From assembly GCF_027409185.1 (NCBI RefSeq), contig NC_084468.1, forward strand, positions 103,664,001 through 103,728,000: a stretch of DNA of 64,000 nt, given 5' to 3'. How positions within the stretch are numbered: the first letter of the stretch is position 1; each line of letters starts with the position of its first letter. This document shows positions 1-11,129 of the stretch, in pieces. This DNA comes from Cynocephalus volans. Lineage: Eukaryota > Chordata > Mammalia > Dermoptera > Cynocephalidae. The position numbers and the translations under genes are program-made. The notes under the pieces were generated by a model. The model was not told the DNA's origin and did not search any database. It worked only from the letters and a program-made list of their open reading frames with translations.

Positions 1-589
1 GATAGTAGCATGGTACCTAATGTGTACAACAATAAACTCTGATAAGAAAATGAATTTGGGCTGGCCTGGTGATTTTAGGTAATAAGTAGGTATTTGATTG
101 TTTTTGCCTGGGGGTGAGTGAGAGGTGGTTATAAAACATAAATATGACTAACATAATTCAAAATAGAGAGATGGATGGAAACTTCTATGTAAGAAATAAG
201 GTTTTCTTTAAAATATAATGTAACCTTTCACAGATCCTTCTAAATTTAGGTTTTGCTTATAGTGATTTTTCTTGGTTATAATAGATGTAAAGCAGTTCCT
301 AGGTCACTCATGGGACCCTAGAATAAGAAAATGAGAACCACACAGCTGTTACTTTGATTTTATCATTTCTCATTCCCAGTACTCTGTTCTGCTCACCACA
401 AATGGGCACCTTTGTTTCTTTCAAGATTTAAAAGGTGTTAGCTAGTCTCTCCTTTTTAAATATCTAGAAAAACAATCTCTGCAAAAAAAAAAGTAGGGGG
501 TGGGGGGATGAAGTTAGACATTTATCTTCGTTCTCCACATACTTACTTTTCTCTATTCCAATTCCTGTCTTTTCTAGACATCAGATCTT
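1..589. other. Intergenic DNA, no gene recognised
   Basis: AT-rich sequence with no convincing coding, RNA or named repeat signal. It contains only a short A-run near 483-492 and a G-rich patch just after it. Confidence 0.5.
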
Positions 590-905
590 CACATATCGCA
601 ACCACCCTGTCTAGGTGCATCAATTGAATTGCCCATAGGCTTGCCTCCCACACACAGCTCACTGACTGAGATGGGCCATCTCATCTCATCTTCTGCCCTT
701 GCGCTAAGATTTATACCATACACTCCTCTGGTTCTCAGGCTTTCAGTGTCAGACTGAATTACACTACCAACTTCACCCAGTTTCCAGCTTGCAGACTACA
801 GATCAAGGGACTTCTCATCTTCTATAAGCATGTGAGCCAATCCCTCATAATAAATCATATATCTCCTATTGGTTCCATTTCTCTGGAGAACTCTGAATAG
901 TACAC
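590..905 (+). repeat. Ancient LTR-like interspersed repeat (MaLR-type), partial
   Basis: The stretch ends with CTCTGGAGAACTCTGAATAG followed by TACAC, like the 3' end of a common placental repeat that closes with CTAATACA. It contains the typical GTGAGCCAAT and CTTGCAGAC blocks. The same family lies in the opposite orientation at 1387-1915. The subfamily is not certain. Confidence 0.55.
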
Positions 906-1386
906 ACAGTGTGACATTGATTTCATCCCCAAGAAAATATAGAGTCTACTTTGAGAAAGCGTCTCACCTGTAGCCAAGGATACCTAACAGAATTTGAGAG
1001 CTACTTCTCTGCCATTCAGTGCTACTACTATTTCTTGCCATTTATTGTTACCAATTTGTTGTCTATAAGAGTTCTCTTATACAGTCAGTGCTGTTAACAA
1101 ATGTTAGAGTAAAATTATTCATTTATTGGTATATGAAATGTATTTTTTAACCTCCCCTTGCACCTTCTTCCATTAATCTTGTAACTATTCTAATCTTTGA
1201 GTTTCTATCACTTCTCAGTCTATTCACAAAAGTTATACATACAAAGATTAATAAATCTCTAAAATTGGAACCAGCTACATGCTCACCATCTCCTTTGAAG
1301 CATCTCTTAGAGAAAGAGGAATCATGACCAGTGTCAATAAGAAAAGCCATTCAACTTGCCAAATTCAAGTCAAATATCTCATTTAC
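906..1386. other. Intergenic spacer, nothing recognised
   Basis: This AT-rich stretch between two inverted copies of the same old repeat shows no coding or RNA signal. A 67-codon minus-strand frame here has no recognisable motif and no conserved context. Confidence 0.45.
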
Positions 1387-1915
1387 TGTTCTCCAGAGAA
1401 ATAGAACCAACAAGAGATGATTAGATATTTATATGGATAATTAGACAGACAGATAGAGATAGAGATATATAATGAAAAGCTTATTATAAAGTATTGACTA
1501 ACATGATTTTAGAGGATAAGAAGACCATGATCTGACATCTGCAAGCTGGAGACCCAGGAAAGCCAGTGCTGTAGTTCAAAGGCCTGAGAGCCAGACAGCT
1601 AATGGTGTAGATTCCAGTCCAGGTTTGAAGTCCTGAGAACCAGGAGCAGCACTAGGGATAGGAGATCAATGTTCCAGCTCAAGCAGCCAGGCAGAGTTAA
1701 TTTGACCTTCCTCTATCTTTTTGTTTTATTCAGGCCCTCAATGGATTGGATGATGCCCATCAATGTAGGGGAGGGCCATCTGCTTTACTCAGTCTACCAA
1801 TTCAAATGCTAATCTCATCCAGAAACACCCTCACCGCCACACCCAGAAATAATGTTCAATCAGTTATCTGGACTTCTTGTGGCCCAGTCAAATTGACACA
1901 TAAAATTACCATCAC
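1387..1915 (-). repeat. Ancient LTR-like interspersed repeat (MaLR-type), longer copy
   Basis: It begins TTCTCCAGAGAAATAGAACC, the reverse complement of the end of the 590-905 copy. It continues through recognisable blocks: CTGCAAGCTGGAGACCCAGG, AGGCCCTCAATGGATTGGAT and the stretch before GTTGACACATAAAATTACC. It is a widespread placental repeat with LTR character. The open frames inside it are chance ORFs. Confidence 0.55.
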
Positions 1916-2654
1916 ATTTACTCAGCATTCCCTTTCAAGGAAGTCAAAGCAAATTTCACAAATTAAATACTCACAGCATGAAGTCTCCAAGATACTGATA
2001 GGAAGAATATATTTGCCCACATTCTTCCATACAGAAAATTGAATTAAACTGAGTGAAATGTGAGACATCTCCAAGCACACAGCATCTGTGACAAATCTTA
2101 CATAAAACTATCTACATTAAGCTACTTCTTGGTTATAAAGGAATAAATTAAGTGTAGGAAATGCCTGCTGTCTACATTTCTGATGCCAAAATGCACTATA
2201 TCAAGTCAATATCTGAAAGAAACCAGACCTTGCCCTTAAATATTATGCATAATTTATACAGTTGGGCCAGAGAAGATGGGTCTTCTTTTCTTTATTTGGT
2301 AAACAATATTCTCAATTTGATTTTTTTTTCAAGTTCAACCACTTTAAACAGAAATGCAAGCTAAAAATAATATATACTCCTAATGCTTAAGTGTATCATT
2401 TCAGAACTTAACTGATATTCTACAAAACCAAAAAAAAAAAACTTTTAAAAGCTCACAAAACAAATACACTATCAATAATAAAGGTTACTTTACATACACA
2501 TGAATAAATTGGTAAATTTATAAGAATGCAAAGGTTATAATTTTAAAATAAATAAAAAGCTATGAAAATGTAATATTGTAAATTCTCACTCCCACCTATG
2601 ATCAACATGATAAAACCATATTGTTTCTATCCCCAATTAATTGCAAGGATGTCC
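1916..2654. other. Intergenic DNA, nothing recognised
   Basis: AT-rich sequence with short A-runs. The 67-codon frame at 2161-2364 has no recognisable features. Confidence 0.4.
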
Positions 2655-2795
2655 TCAGTACAATTAGAATACCAAAGAGGATAGACTGGACTGCAGTCTA
2701 ACATCTGTTCTTAACTAAGTAACATTGGGTAGGTGACTTTTTGGGCCTCAATTTTCTGATCTGTCAGTGGAAATGTGATCATTGGCAAGGAGTGG
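2655..2795 (+). repeat. MIR SINE fragment
   Basis: It holds the MIR core in sense order, degraded: a GACTGCAGTC-like block, then AACTAAGTAACATTGGGTAGG, then GGGCCTCAATTTTCTGATCT and GTGGAAATG. These correspond to the MIR blocks for 'cctgggcaag' and 'cctcagtttcctcatctgtaaaatg'. Confidence 0.6.
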
Positions 2796-2949
2796 GAGAG
2801 AGGGTACTGCTTTTTCCCTTGCTTTATTTTACCATGTGGAGGTACATCAGTTATTGTAACATTTGAATGTCTCTTTTGCTCACCTACTCTACCACAAGAG
2901 AGCCTTGAATTACTAAGTGGTAAAACTGGAAACAGAAATTGGGCTTAAA

Positions 2950-3101
2950 GGGCCGACCCCGTGGCGCACTCGGGAGAGTGCAGTGCTGGGAGTGCAGCGG
3001 CGCTCCGGGAGCGCCAGGGGTGCGCGGTGTGGGCGACACCAAGCCAAGGGTTGCGATCCCCTTACCAGTCACAAAAAAAAGACAAAAAAAAAAAAAAAGA
3101 A
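2950..3101 (+). mobile_element. CYN-type tRNA-Ile SINE (A-tailed subfamily), with TSD
   Basis: It starts GGCCGACCCCGTGGCGCACT and ends with AAGCCAAGGGTTGCGATCCC, CTTACCAGTCAC and an A-rich tail containing GAC. It is flanked by a perfect 16-bp target-site duplication, AGAAATTGGGCTTAAA, at 2934-2949 and 3102-3117. The middle is shorter and more GC-rich than in the 6336 copy, so part of the dimer is deleted or rearranged. A perfect duplication indicates a fairly recent LINE-driven insertion. The tRNA-Ile-derived dimeric family is known from colugos. Confidence 0.85.
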
Positions 3102-3117
3102 AGAAATTGGGCTTAAA

Positions 3118-3752
3118 TAGCTCAACCTCTCTCACATCTCTTTGGGATCCACCTGCAAAGAACAGTCACCCTGGTCTGTTTTTGGCCTTTGTTAAGTTTA
3201 GCAGAAATTGATGTCTAGAAACATTATTTAAAGCTACAAATATAACCAAAAGAAGAGCTAGAAACAAAAATAAAAATATAAATATATGCTCAAAAATTAG
3301 GAAAATCAACAAGAGTGTAAATGAGGAACAATAGTATAAATGACCTAAATGTCTCATCCTTCATGTGAGGATATAACAGATACTGTTTTCAATTGACAAA
3401 TCAAGAAATTAAGGTAAAAGGGTAATTGAAATTATGGAGGTAATCAGTAAAACTTAAACAGAAAGGGTAAAAGTGAGTTACCTTTGATAAGTGCAGCTAG
3501 AATGTGGTACCTAAAAGGAATACTTGAATTTTTACTTCCAAGTGCATGTATTTCTTAACAACAATAATTTATAATTAAAAAAAAAAAAAGTCTGTAAATA
3601 TCCAGGACCAACAGTGTCCATTCTGGTGGGAAGAGCACAGAAGCAAGAGATCTAAACAATAGCAGACTTTAGCATCACATATTGGAAATTAAACAGGAAA
3701 TTAACTAATAGATTAGACTTCTGTCATGGTGTAGAGTCTGAGCCCTTTAGTA
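3118..3752. other. Intergenic DNA, nothing recognised
   Basis: AT-rich sequence with an A-run near 3577. No gene or named repeat is recognised. Confidence 0.4.
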
Positions 3753-5095
3753 CAGTAGTCCTAAAAGTATAATCTGTGGACCCCTGGAAGACCTGAGTCC
3801 CCACCCCCCCCCTTCAGGGGGTCTGCAAGGTAAATACTAATTCATTATATGCCCTTGTTATTGTGTTGGTATTTTCACTGATGGAGCAATAGGAATAATG
3901 GGTAAAACTGCTGGTGCTTCAATATAAAACAAGGCAGTAGAATAAATCTGTACTGATAGTCATTGTATTCTTCATCATCACACACTCATATTTTAAGTCA
4001 GTGTCACTCAAGGATGTCCTTTATGAAGCAGTAAAAATTATTAATATTATTACATTTCAATCCTTGAGTGTATGTCTTTTTACTATTCTTTTTGACAAAA
4101 TGTGAAGCATGCCTAAAGCACTTCTGCTACATACTGAAGTAGATGGTTGTCTCCAGGAAAAGCACTTGAGCAACTGTTTGAGTTGCAAATCGAACTAGCC
4201 ACTTTATTTGTGGAACATCATTTTTACTTCAGAAAGTGACTCACAGAGAACTATGGTTATTCCAACTTGAGCAACTGGCAGACATTTTCTTAAAAATGGA
4301 CAAAGTGAGCCTGTCACCTCAAAGAAAACAATTGACAGTATCTGTTGCCAATGATAAAATTTGAGCTTTCAAGTGAAAATCAAAATTTCGTAGAGCTTAT
4401 ATTGGCTACCCTGTGACATCATATTCATATTTAAAGACCTTTCTGATGAGATCTACATAACTCAGTGAACCAATATTTTCCAAATAACTAATGTACTAGA
4501 TCATTATACATGTTATAATCATTATAATGGTAATAGATCCATTCTCAGAGTAAGATAAAACAGTAGATTTTAATGTAGTAGAGCATGAAAAGTTCAATGA
4601 TTTGGTTTCAGATTCCACATTGTAATATTCTTTAAGAAAATAGTACGTGTTGAGTTTTGGTGTAGTATCAACAAAAAATATCCACAATAATCTGAAAAGG
4701 CTATAAATATATACTTTCCTTTCCCAAATATGTATCAGTGTAAGCCAGATTTTCTTAATATACCTCAACAAAAACAACATATCAAAATTCATTGAATGCA
4801 GAAATAGATATGAGAATCCAGCTCTCTTCTATTATGGCAAACACTAAAGAGATTTGCAAACATGCCACCCTTCTCACTAATATTCTTTTGTTTTGGAAAA
4901 TAGAGTTATTATGTCATTAAAACTGTGGTCTTTCTATGGGTTTGTGTTTGTTATTTTCAAATTCATTATTTTTTTAAATTTCTCAATTTTAATTTCTAAT
5001 ACAATAAATATTGATAGATACAACCCTTATAAGCAAAAGGACTTTGGGGTTCTTAATAATTTTTAAGAATGTACCTAAAGCCAAGACTTAAATCA
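3753..5095 (+). mobile_element. Decayed hAT-Tip100-type (Zaphod-like) DNA transposon
   Basis: The left end begins CAGTAGTCCTAAAAGTATAA and the right end carries GGGGTTCTTAATAATTTTTA, the expected hAT termini. Between them is the remnant of the C-terminal half of a hAT transposase. Fragments around 4560-4850 read as the dimerisation region (for example GAGTTTTGGTGTAGTATCAA, GAATCCAGCTCTCTTCTATT). The frame is broken many times, so no protein can be made. This old placental family has been inactive for a long time. The exact subfamily is from memory. Confidence 0.65.
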
Positions 5096-5355
5096 TAAAC
5101 AATAGATTAGAAAAAAAAAATAAATGGAAAGCCAACCTACACCTCCCCTCCATCACCTTCCCATTCCACTCCCAGACTGAAGTTGCCTGGCCGGGGATGA
5201 AGGAATACTAGAAAAAGAGAAGAAAGGTAAACATGAGTTTGGGTTTCTTCTCCCCCCTGCCCTTCCTCCTTGCCACCAAGCTGAGCCCTGAAAATGAAAG
5301 GATAAGAGATCTTCTTTAAGACTGAGGATCAAACACTAGAGAAAGCTGTGTCTTA

Positions 5356-5396
5356 GGGCTGGCCAGTTAGCTCAGCTGGTTACAGAATGGTGCTGA
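5356..5396 (+). mobile_element. 41-nt 3'-truncated tRNA-Ile/CYN fragment with flanking direct repeats
   Basis: The 41 bases start GGGCTGGCCAGTTAGCTCAG and correspond to the 5' half of tRNA-Ile, or the first monomer of a CYN SINE, including the box A motif TAGCTCAGCTGG. They stop at the anticodon loop with no A-tail. A 15-nt imperfect direct repeat flanks the piece: 5341-5355 GAAAGCTGTGTCTTA and 5397-5411 GAAAGCTGCATCCTA, 12 of 15 matching. The structure fits a tailless retropseudogene rather than a decayed full SINE. Confidence 0.7.
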
Positions 5397-5411
5397 GAAA
5401 GCTGCATCCTA

Positions 5412-5876
5412 TTACCCATTTAAAACTCTGCAGAGCAGCAACCTCCTCCATTTATTCTGCCCAGCAATAGTGGAGGTTTTCCTTCTCCAAATATTAAAAA
5501 TACCACATCATATCATAGATGGCCTGAGATTGCACAGGTTCCACAGAGACACAAGAGAACACGTAAAACTCCCATTATCCAGGGAAACTACAGAAATCAC
5601 TAAGAACAAGCTTTTAAATCCAAAGGGACCTAGCATCTGGGACGAGAAGGACACTTAATAACCTGCACAGACTGATGACTGCAGGCCATGGGAAGAGCCC
5701 AGACCAGAGAAAACATGTATCCCCACATCTATGTGTCTAGTCTCTGATCACATAGTAAGTGCTCAATTCATAATTATTGAGTTAATTTAACAATAAATAA
5801 CTAGGGAAGGAAGATGGAACTAGGCAAAGATGACAGTTTTAACATGGCATATTTTCTTAAATTTAAGTGTTAGAAG
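5412..5876. other. Intergenic DNA, nothing recognised
   Basis: No gene signal. The 62-codon frame at 5470-5658 shows no recognisable domain. Confidence 0.4.
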
Positions 5877-5917
5877 AAAAGTATAAATTTTTATAAATCA
5901 TTAAATTTAATTCACAA
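5877..5917. repeat. Left 41-bp target-site duplication of L1 copy 1
   Basis: It matches 10450-10490 at 38 of 41 positions, with the first 26 bases identical. It lies directly before the 5' end of the L1 at 5918, and its partner follows the L1 A-rich tail. Confidence 0.85.
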
Positions 5918-6160
5918 CCAGCCTTACAAGAAATTCTCAAGAGAGTACTGGGTCTGGTACCTGAAAAACAACCATCACTACCATGAATACTCAAGAAAGA
6001 ACAAAACCCACCAGTAAAATAAAAATGCTAACAATAAAGAGAGAAAGGAAAAGAAAAGTTGACCTACCATCCTAAGAAACCAACAAACATAGAAGACAAA
6101 CAGTAAATCAGAAAGAAAGGAACAAATGTTATTTAAAACAACCAAACAAAAATCAGTAAA

Positions 6161-9100
6161 ATGCCAGGAGTAAACCAACACCTTTCAATTATAACTCAAT
6201 GTAAAAGGACTGAATTCCCCACTAAAAAGACACAGACTGACAGATTGGATTAAAAAGATGGACCCAACAATATGCTGCCTTCAAGAGACTCACCTCACCT
6301 GTAAAGACACACATAGATTAAGAGTGAAAGGATGGGGTCGGCCCCATGGCGCACTCGGGAGAGTGCGGCACTTGGGTGCGCAGCAGCGCTCCCGCTGCGG
6401 GTTCAGATCCTATATAGGGATGGCCAGTGCGCTCACTGGCTGAGCGCAGTGCGGACGACACCAAGCCAAGGGTTGCAATCCCCTTACCGGTCACAAAAAA
6501 GACAAAAAAAAAAAAAAAAGAGTGAAAGGATGGAAAAAGATATACCATGCAAACAGAAATGAAAAACAAGCTGGAGTAGCTATTCTTATATCAGATAAAA
6601 TAGACTTCAAACCAAAAAACCATAAAAAAAGGTAAAGAAGGCAACTATATACTGACAAAAGGATCTACCCAAAAAGAAGACATAACAACCATAAATATAT
6701 ATGCACCAAATGTCAGAGCAGCCAGATTTATAAATCAAACACTAATGGACCTAAAGAAAGAGACAGAAACTAACACCATAATACTAGGGGACCTGACCAC
6801 CCCACTCTCAACATTGGACAGATCATCTAGGCAAAAAATCAACAGAGAAACACATGATCTAAATAACACTTTAGATCAACTGGACTTGGCAGATATCTAT
6901 AGAACATTTCATCCAACAACCTCAGAGCATTCATTCTTCTCATCAGCACATGGAACATTCTCCAGTATAGACCACATGTTAGGTCACAAATCAAGTCCCA
7001 ACAAATTCAAAAAAATTAGAATTATTCCATGTACTTTTTCATACCAAAATGGATTAAAACTAGAAATCAATAATAAGCAAAACTCTGGAAATTATACAAA
7101 TACATGGAAATTAAACTACATTCTACTTAATGACATATGGGTCCAAGAAGAAATTAAAGAGGAAATCAAAAAATTTATTGAAACTAATGAAAACGATGAC
7201 ACATCATACCAAAACCTGTGGGATATTGCAAATGCAGTACTAAGAGGGAAATTTATCGCATTAAATGCTCACATCAGAAGAATGGAAAGATGGCAAGTAA
7301 GCAACCTAACACTTCCCCTTAAAGGATTAGGAAAACAAAAACAATCCAAACCCAAAGTTAGTAGACAGAAAGAAATAATTAAGATCAGAGCAGAACTAAA
7401 TGAAATAGAACCCCCCAAAAAGATACAGAAGATCAATGAAATAAAAAGTTGTTTTTTTGAAAAGATAATAAAATTGACAAACCATTTGCAAGGCTAAATA
7501 AAAAGGAAGAAAGAAGACACAAATAACAAAAATGAGAAATGAAAAAGGTGATATTACAACCGATATCTCAGAAATACAAAGAATCATTAGAGACTACTAT
7601 AAACAGCTATACACCAACAAATTTGAAAATCTAGAGGAAATGGATAAATTTTTGGACACACACAAACTACCAAGACTGAGCCAAGAAGACAGTAAATCTG
7701 AACAGATCAATAACAATCAAAGAGATTGAAGCTGTTATCAGCAGTCTCCCAACAAAGAAAAGCCCAGGACCAGATGGCTTCACTGCAAAATTCTACCAAA
7801 CCTTTAAAAAAGAATTAATATCAATTTTCTACAATCTATTCCAAAGAACTGAAACAGATGTCATTCTCCCAAACTCATTCTATAAGGCAAACATCACCCT
7901 GATACCAAAACCAGACAAATATATAACAAAAAAAGAAAACTACAGGCTAATAGCTTTGATGGATATAGATGCAAAAATCCTCAATAAAATACCAGCTAAT
8001 AGAATACAGTGACACATACATAAAATTATACACCATGTTCAAGTGGCATTCACCCCAGAGATGCAAGATTGGTTCAACATATGCAAATCAACAAACGTGA
8101 TACACCACATCAATAAAATCAAAGACCAAAACAATATGTCATCTCTACGGATGCTGAAAAAGCATTTGACAAAATTCAACATTCATTCATGGTAAAAACT
8201 CTCTATAAATTGGGTATAGAAGGAAAGTATCTCAACACAATTAAAGTCATATATGACAAACTCACTGTCAATATCATCCTGAATGGAGAAAAATTGAAAG
8301 CTTTTCCCTTACAAACAGGAACAAGACAAGAATGTCTTTCCATTCCCATTCAACATAGTGTTAGAAGTACCAGCCAGAGCAATCAGGGAAGAGAAGGAAA
8401 TAAAGGGCATCCAGTTTGGAAAAGATGAAATCAAACTGTCCCTGTTTTCAGATGATACATTCCTATATATAGAACAGCCTAAAGCCTCTACAAAAAAATT
8501 CTTAGAGTTGATAAATGATTTCAGCAGTTGTGGGATACAAAATCAACACGCAAAAATCAGTAGCATTTCTATACTCCAACAATGAACTAGCAGAAAAAGA
8601 AATCAAGCAAGCTAGCCCATTTACAATAGTCACCAAAAAAAAAAAAAAAATACCTAGGAATAAATTTAACCAAGGATGTGAAAAATCTCTACGATGAATA
8701 TTACAAACCACTGTTGAGAGAAATTAAAGAGGACACAAGAAGATGGAAAGATATCCCATGCTCTTGGATTGGAAGAATTAACATTGTGAAAATGTCCATA
8801 CTACCGAAAATGATATACAGATTCAACACAATCCTCATCAAAATTCCAATGACATTTTTCTCAGAATTGGAAAAAACAATCCTATCATTCATATGGCATA
8901 ACAAAAGACCAAGAATAGCCAAAGCAATTCTGAGCAAAAAATAAATAAAGCCAGAGGCATAACACTACCTGACTTTAAGCTATACTACAAAGCTACAGTA
9001 ACCAAAACAGCATGGTACCGGCATAAAAACAGACACACAGACCAATGGAACAGAATAGAGAATCCAGAAATCAACCCATGAACCTACAGCCATCTGAACT

Positions 9101-10171
9101 TTGACAAAGGCACCAAGACTACTCACCAGGGAGGAGACTGCCTCTTCAGTAAATGGTGCTGGGAAAATTGGACGTTCATATGTAGGAGAATGAAACTAGA
9201 CCTGTACATCTCACCATACACCAAAATCAACTCAAAATGGATTAAAAACTTAAATACACATCCTGAAACAATAAAACTACATAAAGAAAACATAGGGGAA
9301 ACACTCCAGGAAGTAGGATTGGGTACAGACTTTATGAATACAACTCCAAAATCACAGGCAACCAAAGGAAAAATAAACAAATGGGATTATATCAAATTAA
9401 AAAACTTCTGCACAGCAAAAGAAACAATTAAAAGAGTGAAAAGACAACTGAGTGGGAGAAAATATTTACAAAATATACATCTGACAAAGGATATCCAGAA
9501 TATATAAGAAACTCAAACATCTCAACAGCAAAATAACAAGTTACCCAATTAAAAAATGGGCAAAAAGCTGAATAGGCATTTCTCAAAGGAAGATATACGA
9601 ACAGTCAACAGACACATGAAAAAAATGCTCAACATCACTCAGCATTCAGGAAATTCAAATCAAAACCACTTTGAGATACCATCTCACTCCAGTTAGGATG
9701 GCTAATATCCAAAAGATTGAGAATGATAAATGCTGACAAGGATGCAGAGAAAAAGGAACCCTGCTACACTGTCAGTGGGACTGCAAAATGGTGCGGCCTT
9801 TATGGAAAATGGTATGGAGGTTCCTCAAATTATTACAGATAGATCTACCATATGACCCAGCTATTCCACTGCTGGTTGTATACCCAGAGGAATGGAAATC
9901 ATCATGTTGAAGGGTTACCTGTACTCCCATGTCTATTGCAGAGCTATTTACAATAGCCAAAAGTTGGAACCAGCCTAAATGCCCATCATTGGATGAGTGG
10001 ATAAGGAAAATGTGATATATCTACACAATGGAATACCACTCTGCTAGAAAAAAAAATGAAAAACTACCATTCGCAGGAACATGGATGGACTTAGAGAAAA
10101 TTACATTAAGTGAAATAAGCCAGGCAGAGAAAGAGAAATACCACATGTTCTCAATTATTTGTGGGAGCTAA
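6161..10171 (+). pseudogene. L1 ORF2 pseudogene (endonuclease/reverse transcriptase), copy 1
   Basis: The start codon at 6161 corresponds to that of the intact ORF2 at 43661. The endonuclease part is legible: QETHLT near 6280, YAPN near 6700, GDLTTP near 6790 and IDHMLGHK near 6975. The longest surviving frame is 6745-7497 (250 codons). The reverse transcriptase region (7530-8600) is split by several frameshifts and stops. The FADD-type active-site block is altered to a FSDDT-like reading near 8450. The C-terminal part runs to a TAA at 10169-10171. The reading frame is interrupted by the SINE at 6336 and by many point changes, so the copy is inactive. Confidence 0.9.
6336..6518 (+). mobile_element. 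CYN dimeric tRNA-Ile SINE inside L1 copy 1, with TSD
   Basis: It starts with GGTCGGCCCCATGGCGCACT and holds two tRNA-like monomers: B-box-like GGTTCAGATCC, then CTATATAGGGATGGCCAGTG, then a second monomer ending ATCCCCTTACCGGTCAC. The A-rich tail contains GAC. A perfect 15-bp duplication, AGAGTGAAAGGATGG, lies at 6321-6335 and 6519-6533. It splits the L1 ORF2 endonuclease region, which gives the relative age of the two insertions. Confidence 0.9.
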
Positions 10172-10449
10172 TAAAAATAAATTAATTAATACACAAACAA
10201 ATAAATAGGGGGAAGAAGACACAACAATCACAACAATTCCTTGAACTTGTTAAGACAAGTGAACAGATATGATGTTGATGAGGGGAGAAGTGGAAGAGGG
10301 AGGGAGGAAAAGGAGGAATTGGTAAAGAGACACAAAACTCAACTACATTGTATATTGATAAAAATTTTATTAAAAAGGAATATCACATTGTACCCCATAA
10401 ATACATACAATTATCATGCAATAAAGAAAAAAATAAGTTTAAATTTTTT

Positions 10450-10490
10450 AAAAGTATAAATTTTTATAAATCATTTAATTTGATTAACAA
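10450..10490. repeat. Right 41-bp target-site duplication of L1 copy 1
   Basis: This is the partner of 5877-5917, with 38 of 41 positions identical. L1 copy 2 begins 10 bp further on. Confidence 0.85.
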
Positions 10491-10580
10491 AGACGTATAG
10501 GGGGGCCCCTCCTGCTGCTTGACTCACGGGCACACTGCAGAGAGAAGCTGTTGCTCCCAGCTGTTTTCAGGAATAAAAAA

Positions 10581-10634
10581 CCAACCAACCAACCAACCAA
10601 CCAACCAACCAACCAACCAACCAACCAACCAACC
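10581..10634 (+). repeat. (CCAA)n microsatellite, 13.5 units
   Basis: A perfect 54-bp tetranucleotide run lies within the L1 copy 2 5' UTR, directly after AATAAAAAA. Its perfection suggests recent expansion and likely length polymorphism. Confidence 0.97.
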
Positions 10635-11069
10635 TGTCCTGAGCTTTTTGCTGCAAAAGGTCATTGTGCTATGAGCCTTTATGAGACACAAATGGAGTTG
10701 CTGGGGTAATAGCTCCCTGTAAGTAACCAAACAGGGACATGAAGAACTGATATTTCAAATGACCACCATGTTGCAAAAGTGTCCTGGAAAGCTTTAAGAG
10801 AATGTCATTTGGGCTCTCGGCGGCTACTGCAGAGGGCAAAAATCCCTCTGAGTCACTGAAGAGGAGGAGGCTCCGTCCCCGTGCGCTATCCACCACCCTG
10901 CTGGACACGGGCGAGGGAGTGAGAGCGTCGCTGCTGTAGCCTCCAGAGAAGACAAGGGCATCGCCGTCTCAGCCACCGCCCCCGCCGCCGCCATTTTCGC
11001 CTGCAGCCGTTCGCTGAGAGGCCAGCGGCACCAGAGGTAGCGGCAGCAGCGGCAGGAGTGGGGGAAGGG

Positions 11070-11129
11070 GCAGCAGCGGAGCCGGCAGCAGCAGAGCCGG
11101 CAGCAACGGAGCCAGTAACAGCGGAGCCG
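11070..11129 (+). repeat. 15-bp GC-rich tandem repeat in L1 5' UTR
   Basis: There are four consecutive units related to GCAGCAGCGGAGCCG: 11070-11084, 11085-11099, 11100-11114 and 11115-11129. Partial units lie on either side. The unit is a multiple of three, which explains the long Ala/Glu/Pro open frames here. Confidence 0.85.

Larger units (their letters stand above)
5918..10449 (+). mobile_element. LINE-1 copy 1, 5'-truncated and degenerate
   Basis: The copy starts in the last codons of ORF1 (residues like [17 protein letters not shown]). A spacer of about 0.2 kb, the complete but broken ORF2 and a short 3' UTR with a polypurine G-rich tract (10277-10314) and an A-rich end follow. It is bounded by a 41-bp duplication with 3 mismatches. 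A CYN SINE (6336-6518) has inserted in ORF2, so the L1 is older than that SINE. Confidence 0.95.

Noticed and set aside
10581-10634. CRISPR-like array
   Set aside because: It is a simple tetranucleotide microsatellite without spacers in a mammalian genome.
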